20,744 bases of DNA, from NCBI GenBank assembly GCA_964388665.1, contig CAYMBJ010000067.1, positions 1-20,744 on the forward strand. The letters run 5' to 3'. The translations under genes and the position numbers were made by a program. The first letter of the stretch is position 1; the number at the start of each line of letters is the position of its first letter. The notes below the pieces were generated by a model that saw only the letters and a list, made by a program, of their open reading frames with translations, searched no databases and was not told the DNA's origin. This DNA comes from CALCCV01 sp964388665 (lineage in GTDB: Bacteria > Bdellovibrionota > Bdellovibrionia > Bdellovibrionales > Bdellovibrionaceae). Positions 16,507-20,744 of the stretch are shown in pieces.

Positions 16507-17250
16507 TTAAAAGAAGCGCATAAAATCGGCGGGGAAATTTTGCGATCGAACTTCGCCAAATCTAAAAATAGAATCTAAAACTTTGCACCGGCTTAGCTCA
16601 CGCTCGGGGTCGCAGTGCAAAGCCTCTGCGCGAAAGGAGTCCAGTCCAACAATAGTATCAAAGGATGGTTTAAAAGCATTTGAAACATAGGCGTCGGCAA
16701 ATTTGATTTGTGGTGCGCGCTCCTCGCCGCCATGGCACAGGCCACAATGGGTCCCGCCTTCTCTGCGAATTCCTTCATAGGGATCACCTGGGGAGAGAGT
16801 CTTTTGTACTGGAAATGGCAGCTCTGCTTTGATGGTTTTGCTTGGAGCTGTTCGTAAACTGAATTCAACCACATCGGCGCCTGGCCCGTCTGGTACTATG
16901 GAGATGATCAAATCACCATAAAAGATAAAGACTCGGGGACTGCGATCGCCATTTGCAGGCTGTCCACTGATTCTGTTATTCGTCAGCGAAAGCTGAAGCG
17001 GGCGAGCTAGACTCTGTAGAAAGCATGCAAGCGTGGTGGGCTTGGGAAGTGAGTTGATAAGTTCCACCGCCTCTTCAATGCTCTTGGGCGAAGCGGAGAT
17101 GCCGGCTGGCGCTGCGCAAGAGTTTCGAGATTGCGACTGTGCAGTAGACTTTGGCTCTTCAAAATCAGAACCAATTTGGCTGCAGTTTTGCCCAAGGAGC
17201 AGGGCTGTCGTCATCAATAATGAGAATTGAATCATGCCTGTTTTGATCAT
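16507..17250 (-). CDS. Exported protein with a c-type haem motif (CGLCH)
   Basis: A 247-residue protein with a hydrophobic signal ending LLLGQNCSQ. Cys23 could be lipidated, but Asn at -1 makes the lipobox poor. Residues 169-173 are CGLCH, the CxxCH pattern for covalent haem c attachment, in EGGTHCGLCHGGEERAP. Four more Cys residues (45, 76, 213, 222) could form disulfides. I recognise no named cytochrome family; the length and motif position do not match simple class I cytochromes. It is divergent from an NsrR-like repressor gene, with an NsrR-like palindrome overlapping where its -35 would be. It is therefore inferred to be induced by nitric oxide and might bind or detoxify NO in the periplasm. 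AGGA precedes the ATG at a suitable distance. CxxCH motifs also occur by chance, so haem binding is a prediction. Confidence 0.68.
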   Translation of the reverse strand: MIKTGMIQFSLLMTTALLLGQNCSQIGSDFEEPKSTAQSQSRNSCAAPAGISASPKSIEEAVELINSLPKPTTLACFLQSLARPLQLSLTNNRISGQPANGDRSPRVFIFYGDLIISIVPDGPGADVVEFSLRTAPSKTIKAELPFPVQKTLSPGDPYEGIRREGGTHCGLCHGGEERAPQIKFADAYVSNAFKPSFDTIVGLDSFRAEALHCDPERELSRCKVLDSIFRFGEVRSQNFPADFMRFF

Positions 17251-17265
17251 TGTTGATTCCTATAC

Positions 17266-17271
17266 ATTATG
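17266..17271 (-). promoter_or_regulatory. Probable -10 of the haem-motif gene
   Basis: The minus strand reads CATAAT, a 5/6 match to TATAAT, about 16 bases before the start codon. The -35 position (near 17289-17294) has no good hexamer and lies inside the NsrR-like palindrome, so a repressor bound there would block polymerase. Confidence 0.4.
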
Positions 17272-17276
17272 GCATT

Positions 17277-17308
17277 CTTAATAAGATATATCCTATATAC
17301 ATATTAAG
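17277..17308. promoter_or_regulatory. NsrR-like operator between the Rrf2 regulator and haem-motif gene
   Basis: An 11-1-11 arrangement: AAGATATATCC (17283-17293), one centre base, and ATATACATATT (17295-17305). Against the E. coli NsrR consensus as I recall it (AAGATGCATTT and its inverse) the halves match at 7 and 8 of 11 positions. Outer arms CTTAATA (17277-17283) and TATTAAG (17302-17308) are perfect inverted repeats. It sits in the 140-base divergent gap. Confidence 0.55.
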
Positions 17309-17334
17309 ACCAAAACAATGAACTTGCTACCTCC

Positions 17335-17363
17335 TTGAGCCAAAGGTCTTACTTTGATACACT
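17335..17363 (+). promoter_or_regulatory. Probable promoter of the NsrR-like gene
   Basis: TTGAGC (17335-17340) and TACACT (17358-17363) are 17 bases apart, each a 4/6 match to its sigma-70 hexamer, 28 bases before the ATG. The GGAGG at 17382-17386 is a strong ribosome site. The palindrome lies upstream of this promoter, so autorepression would be weak or absent. Confidence 0.4.
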
Positions 17364-17390
17364 GACGTTAGCCAAAGCCTTGGAGGCCAA

Positions 17391-17840
17391 ATGCAGGTCA
17401 CACTTTTTACTGACTACTCACTTCGGGTCCTGTTATTTCTTGGCCACAAAAAGAGCAGATCGAAAGTGGAGGAAATTTCAGCCGCTTTTCATATCTCGCG
17501 CAATCATCTGGTGAAGGTGGTTCATCATCTTGCCCGGGAAGGCTACATTGTTTCTCATCGTGGCAAAAATGGCGGCATCGAACTCGCGGTGTCTCCTTCG
17601 GAGCTAAACATTGGTGATTTTTTTTTAAAAAGTGAAAAGTTAGATCTGCTCGAGTGTTTTGATGTCCACAAGAACACCTGCCCAATCATCGGAGTTTGCA
17701 GTTTGCAAAGAGCCCTGCAGCAGGCTCAATCGGTATTTGTGGAATCACTGCGGCGATACACATTGGCCGATTTTTTGGTTCCAAATTCTGGTCGCACTCA
17801 GCGCATGAAACTGCTGGGTCTAAAAGACGCAAAGCTGTAA
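17391..17840 (+). CDS. nsrR: Rrf2 family transcriptional regulator, NsrR-like (NO-sensing)
   Basis: A 149-residue winged-helix regulator. The N-terminus MQVTLFTDYSLRVLLFL, the recognition segment ISRNHLVKVVHHLAREGY (35-52) and HRGKNGGIEL (56-65) are characteristic of NsrR within Rrf2. Cys89, Cys97 and Cys103 (ECF, TCPIIGVC) match the three cysteines that bind the NO-sensitive Fe-S cluster in NsrR, with similar spacing, and the C-terminal YTLADFL is also NsrR-like. It likely represses NO-response genes and releases DNA when NO damages the cluster. The nearest candidate target is the divergent haem-motif gene. IscR and RsrR also belong to Rrf2, but the cysteine pattern and HRGKNGG fit NsrR best. 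Confidence 0.85.
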   Translation: MQVTLFTDYSLRVLLFLGHKKSRSKVEEISAAFHISRNHLVKVVHHLAREGYIVSHRGKNGGIELAVSPSELNIGDFFLKSEKLDLLECFDVHKNTCPIIGVCSLQRALQQAQSVFVESLRRYTLADFLVPNSGRTQRMKLLGLKDAKL

Positions 17841-17940
17841 AAGATCATTTCCTACAAACTTCGAGATTTCGTTTCTTGAAAAAACACGAATTGGTGGGTA
17901 GGTTCTGACACCTGATTTAAAAAAATTTAAGGATGGCTCT

Positions 17941-18306
17941 ATGTATAAGAAGGTCGCATTTACGGTGTATCCCGCCCTAGATATTAAACGAGCACGGAAG
18001 TTTTACGAAGAGGTGCTTGGCCTCAAAGTGACTCAGGAATACCAGGATGGACGTTGGATTGAGTTTGATCTACCTCAAGGGGGTTGCCTGGCAATGTCTG
18101 ATATGATGCCACAGTTTAAACCCAGTGCGATCGAAGGCGGCACAATCGCTTTTGAGGTTGAAGACATTGATTCTCTGATGGCAAATCTCAAGGAAAAGGG
18201 CGTCGAAGTTCTGATGGATGTATTTGAGTCTCCAGTTTGTCGCATGTCCTCAATCAAAGACTCTGAGGGGAACTCCGTTATTCTGCACCAAGTTCACAGC
18301 AAATAA
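17941..18306 (+). CDS. VOC superfamily (glyoxalase/bleomycin-resistance fold) protein
   Basis: A 121-residue protein with two beta-alpha-beta-beta-beta modules: FTVYPALDIKRARKFYEEVLGLKV, then the dimer-type second half from TIAFEVEDIDSLMANLKEKGVEV to IKDSEGNSVILHQ. The typical first metal ligand (His in strand 1) is absent (AFTVYP), so it may not be a metal enzyme and could be a binding protein. AAGGA seven bases upstream supports the ATG. It starts 100 bases after the NsrR-like gene on the same strand, so co-transcription is possible. The substrate is unknown. Confidence 0.82.
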   Translation: MYKKVAFTVYPALDIKRARKFYEEVLGLKVTQEYQDGRWIEFDLPQGGCLAMSDMMPQFKPSAIEGGTIAFEVEDIDSLMANLKEKGVEVLMDVFESPVCRMSSIKDSEGNSVILHQVHSK

Positions 18307-18546
18307 TTTGAAACCTGATATGGCAAGTAAGTTGAGAAGAAAAAAGAACCTGTCAAAAAATATAGCGAATCCTCAAAACAGCGGAAATAACATTCGGCTT
18401 TTGGGGCCGATGTCAGACGTGAGAATTGCCAACCGAGAGAGCATTGAGGCGGTTGGATTTTTCTGATTGCGCCTGAAAATTCGAAAACAAGCCAGCGCAT
18501 GGCAAATGTTCCAACCAGACTCCACGCCAGCGCCTACAGAGTTTCA
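18307..18546. other. Intergenic region after the VOC gene, no supported gene
   Basis: A Lys-rich open frame of 48 codons (about 18320-18466) has no ribosome site and no recognisable family. At 18423 the sequence AATTGCCAACCGAGAGAGCA weakly resembles the core of the dispersed element, but the flanking AGGTA and CCTGTT blocks are missing. Confidence 0.3.
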
Positions 18547-18770
18547 TTAATGAAACTGTGACTCAAAAAATCCCGCGCCCTTCTTGTACCGATAGTGATT
18601 GTGTGATCGGCATAGCGTATTGAGATTGTTAAGCTCGTTGGAACGTGGACCACCGTCACGGTGTCGCTTTGTGTTGAAGATGCCTTTGGTGTCTGGCACA
18701 ACGGATCTCGTTGTTTGCGCATATCTTCGTTCATGAGCTTAAATATCTCAAGCCTGTCGCCATAGGCCTC
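18547..18770 (-). pseudogene. Frameshifted remnant of an HNH endonuclease
   Basis: On the minus strand three pieces read in different frames. EAYGDRLEIFKLMNEDMRKQRDPLC runs from about 18770; RHLQHK-like residues follow in a second frame. RDGGPRSNELN, then LNTLCRSHNHYRYKKG, and a TAA at 18547-18549 are in a third. The last piece matches the end of HNH nucleases (GG, then NL-x-LC-x-HN). The first HNH histidine region is broken by the frame changes and stops close the upstream frame, so no intact product is made. Confidence 0.55.
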
Positions 18771-19124
18771 TAGATGCGATTAGACTTCTTAAACTCGTTC
18801 AAAGCTAGCGACGCACTGCCAATCGGTTATTTTAAAGAATATCTAGACGCCGAGATCTGCCCGCCTTCAAAACCTAGAAATTTTGTTTAACAAATCGTAA
18901 TCTCAATAGCTATCCAGCTTATTTTGTACTTTCATATGCAACCGGAAAATTACAAATTTGATACTGCTTTCTGCATTGGCAAATATTTGTATAAGACTCG
19001 ATCGTCGATTCTTCGTGTTTCTTTCAGAAGGAATCTAGGAAATCTTTTTCTCAAGTTTTGCTAGTCTATTCACATTTTTTTTGAGATATCCACAATAAAG
19101 GCCAGGAAGGCCGATAGTGAAATT
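18771..19124. other. AT-rich intergenic region, no supported gene
   Basis: I see no open frame of useful length, RNA gene or strong hairpin here. It is probably further debris from the HNH locus and 3' sequence of the minus-strand VOC gene. Confidence 0.3.
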
Positions 19125-19493
19125 TTAAGTATACAGATGTTGAATAAGCTCCGCTCTATTGCCAAATGGGTCACGAAACTCGAATGCTCGCGCGTTTGGA
19201 AAAGGAAGACTATCAAAAACCTCGATTCCTTTTTCCTCAAAGCGTCTTCGCCACAAGTCTAGATCACTCACTCGGTAAGCGACGTGAGCCTTCGTCTTGG
19301 TTCTATCAAAGCCATCCTCAGTCCCCACATGGACCTGGCAATCACCAAGATAAAGCCAAAAACCACCGTTCTTTTTTCTATTCTCCGGCTTTTCAATTTC
19401 CTTAATCCCTAAGAACTCACAATAAAATGCCCTCGCCACATCTTCAGCGCCCTTCGGTATTGTTATCTGTGCATGATCGACTGCTAGTAGCAT
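19125..19493 (-). CDS. VOC superfamily glyoxalase-like protein, metal ligands present
   Basis: A 122-residue VOC-fold protein. VDHAQITIP places His7 at the first metal-ligand position. HVAYRVSDLD gives His70 and RAELIQH gives Glu115, so an H-H-E triad as in glyoxalase/fosfomycin-resistance/dioxygenase relatives is plausible. The pattern DPFGNRAEL near the C-terminus is characteristic of the fold. The substrate cannot be told. No clear ribosome site lies before the ATG at 19493, so translation may be weak or leaderless. It faces away from the alpha/beta hydrolase gene across 200 bases and shows only limited likeness to the VOC protein at 17941. Confidence 0.85.
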   Translation of the reverse strand: MLLAVDHAQITIPKGAEDVARAFYCEFLGIKEIEKPENRKKNGGFWLYLGDCQVHVGTEDGFDRTKTKAHVAYRVSDLDLWRRRFEEKGIEVFDSLPFPNARAFEFRDPFGNRAELIQHLYT

Positions 19494-19693
19494 TCAATAA
19501 TCAAATCGTGCTTTCACTGAAACGTAAAGACGCAGATGAACAAAGCGACTTTGCCGCCTTCAATGAAAACCTATCTTAGCACTGGTAAAAAGCCCGCTCA
19601 CGGTCACTGTTGAAAAGATCGACAAGTCACTATTAATAACAATGACTCTAATTGCTGCTCACGATGGAACACGGTTTGCTTCTTTTTGGGCTC

Positions 19694-20701
19694 ATGCGAT
19701 TACTGACGTTTTTAATAAACTTGCTTTCTTGGACGGTGTCAATCGCTGCGGCCAGGACAATTGACGGCCTCTATGTGAATACGTTTGGAGACTCAAAAAA
19801 TCAGGCGGTAGTGGTTATACATGGTGGTCCCGGATATAATAGTTTCTCGTTTGAGGCTACAACCGCTCAACAACTGGCCGATCAGGGCTTCTATGTTATC
19901 GCTTATGACCAGCGAGGAAGCGGAAGGATCTCGGCCGCTCGATCGCAATTGGACTTTACTTACAAGTCGCAGATTCTAGACCTGAAAGAGATCGTTGATT
20001 CATTGGCAATTCGAAATCCAATTCTCATCGGACACTCTTTTGGCGGATCGCTAGCTCTTTCCTATCTTGACACTTATCCAAAATCTGTGCGTGAAGTTGT
20101 TTTAGTAGCTGCTCCGGTCTCGATGCCACAGACTTTTCGAGCTATAGTTGACAGAGCAACTCGCATTAATCTTCAACCGACATGGGACCCAGCCGAGTAC
20201 CAGAAAAAAATATCCAACTTGGCGCAAATTAGACAAGTCTCTGACGCCATGTTTGGACCTTTCCCTATTTACGGGCTCCATGCTAATGGAAAGCGCTTCA
20301 TTCCACCCCAGATTATCGGCATCGCATTTTCTCAGGCCATGTCGAATGGAACGTACGACGTCCAACAGCCATCTGAGGAAAAAAAAGCAATCGACGAGTC
20401 GCTCAAAGCAAGCGTTGATAAAAAGTGGTTGGACGATATGAAGGCAGAACCAATGTTCGGTTTCGCGCAGAATGAAAACTACGCGACATTCGACTTCTTC
20501 GATATCGTTCGTAAACACCGTGATCGAGTCTTCGGAATTTATGGCGCGGAAGATGGTTTGTTTGATCAAACTCAGCTTGAGCAAATAAGAACAGCTCTCC
20601 CTGTGGGGCATTTCCGCACTGTTCCTGGAGCTTCCCATGCGGTATTCCACCATCAGCGGAGTGTATTCGTTGAAAGAGTAAGGTCTTACTGTAAGCGATA
20701 A
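19694..20701 (+). CDS. Exported alpha/beta hydrolase, proline iminopeptidase-like
   Basis: A 335-residue protein from the ATG at 19694, chosen because it gives a clean signal peptide (MRLLTFLINLLSWTVSIAA). In-frame starts at 19664 (ATG) and 19652 (TTG) would lengthen it by 10 or 14 residues; none has a clear ribosome site. Numbered from this start: HGGPG at 43-47 is the oxyanion motif typical of prolyl iminopeptidases (S33), YDQRGSG at 71-77 is also family-typical, GHSFGG gives nucleophile Ser115, and Asp287 (GAEDGLF) and His315 (GASHAVF) complete the triad. It likely cleaves N-terminal residues from peptides, or a related amide or ester, outside the cytoplasm. S33 family members are often cytoplasmic, so the signal peptide is notable. 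Confidence 0.85.
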   Translation: MRLLTFLINLLSWTVSIAAARTIDGLYVNTFGDSKNQAVVVIHGGPGYNSFSFEATTAQQLADQGFYVIAYDQRGSGRISAARSQLDFTYKSQILDLKEIVDSLAIRNPILIGHSFGGSLALSYLDTYPKSVREVVLVAAPVSMPQTFRAIVDRATRINLQPTWDPAEYQKKISNLAQIRQVSDAMFGPFPIYGLHANGKRFIPPQIIGIAFSQAMSNGTYDVQQPSEEKKAIDESLKASVDKKWLDDMKAEPMFGFAQNENYATFDFFDIVRKHRDRVFGIYGAEDGLFDQTQLEQIRTALPVGHFRTVPGASHAVFHHQRSVFVERVRSYCKR

Positions 20702-20744
20702 TTTATCCACACCGGTTTTCGAGATGACGGGGTCTTGACACTGC

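Noticed and set aside
18415..18445. A fourth copy of the dispersed element
   Set aside because: Only the AATTG core and a loosely similar stretch match; the flanking AGGTA and CCTGTT blocks are absent.
18320..18466. A Lys-rich 48-codon open frame after the VOC gene
   Set aside because: No ribosome site, no homology recognised, and its composition fits AT-rich intergenic DNA.

Overview
The window is about 20.7 kb of bacterial chromosome at moderate GC. It is densely coded, with clear Shine-Dalgarno sites and several 4-base stop/start overlaps. No rRNA, tRNA, CRISPR array, insertion sequence or phage gene was found. Many genes encode secreted or lipid-anchored hydrolases (HExxH metallopeptidase, rhomboid, S41 peptidase, three alpha/beta hydrolases) or other exported proteins. 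This suggests a Gram-negative of the Bdellovibrionota/Deltaproteobacteria type, possibly predatory. That placement is an inference from gene content; no taxonomic marker gene is present.

Layout. (1) 1-1333: a gene-poor edge, then a secreted HExxH protein on the minus strand. (2) 1681-3956: a minus-strand pair, an RDD membrane protein overlapping a rhomboid protease by ATGA. (3) 4153-9183: a minus-strand run transcribed from 9183 downward: a small Fis-type HTH regulator, an S41/PDZ peptidase (GTGA overlap), a small membrane-anchored protein, and an 838-residue lipase-like exported protein. (4) 9414-12211: plus-strand genes for a DUF502 membrane protein, a conserved 482-residue protein of unknown function, and a DUF899 thioredoxin-like protein. 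These converge through a long inverted repeat on (5) the minus-strand block 12317-16245: a DUF900 secreted hydrolase, a secreted protein with the full R-S-E signature of ADP-ribosyltransferase toxins, and a short-chain dehydrogenase. (6) 16507-17840: a CxxCH haem-motif exported protein divergent from an NsrR-like Rrf2 regulator, with an NsrR-like palindrome between them. (7) 17941-20701: two VOC/glyoxalase-fold proteins on either side of an 0.8 kb gene-poor stretch that holds a frameshifted HNH nuclease remnant, then a proline-iminopeptidase-like hydrolase.

The points most worth following up are four. One is the predicted secreted ADP-ribosyltransferase next to a secreted hydrolase. A second is the self-contained NO-responsive module (NsrR-like repressor, operator, haem-motif protein). 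A third is a dispersed element of about 65-80 bp seen three times, each time beyond the 3' end of a minus-strand gene. The fourth is an S41 peptidase whose catalytic lysine position is glutamate.
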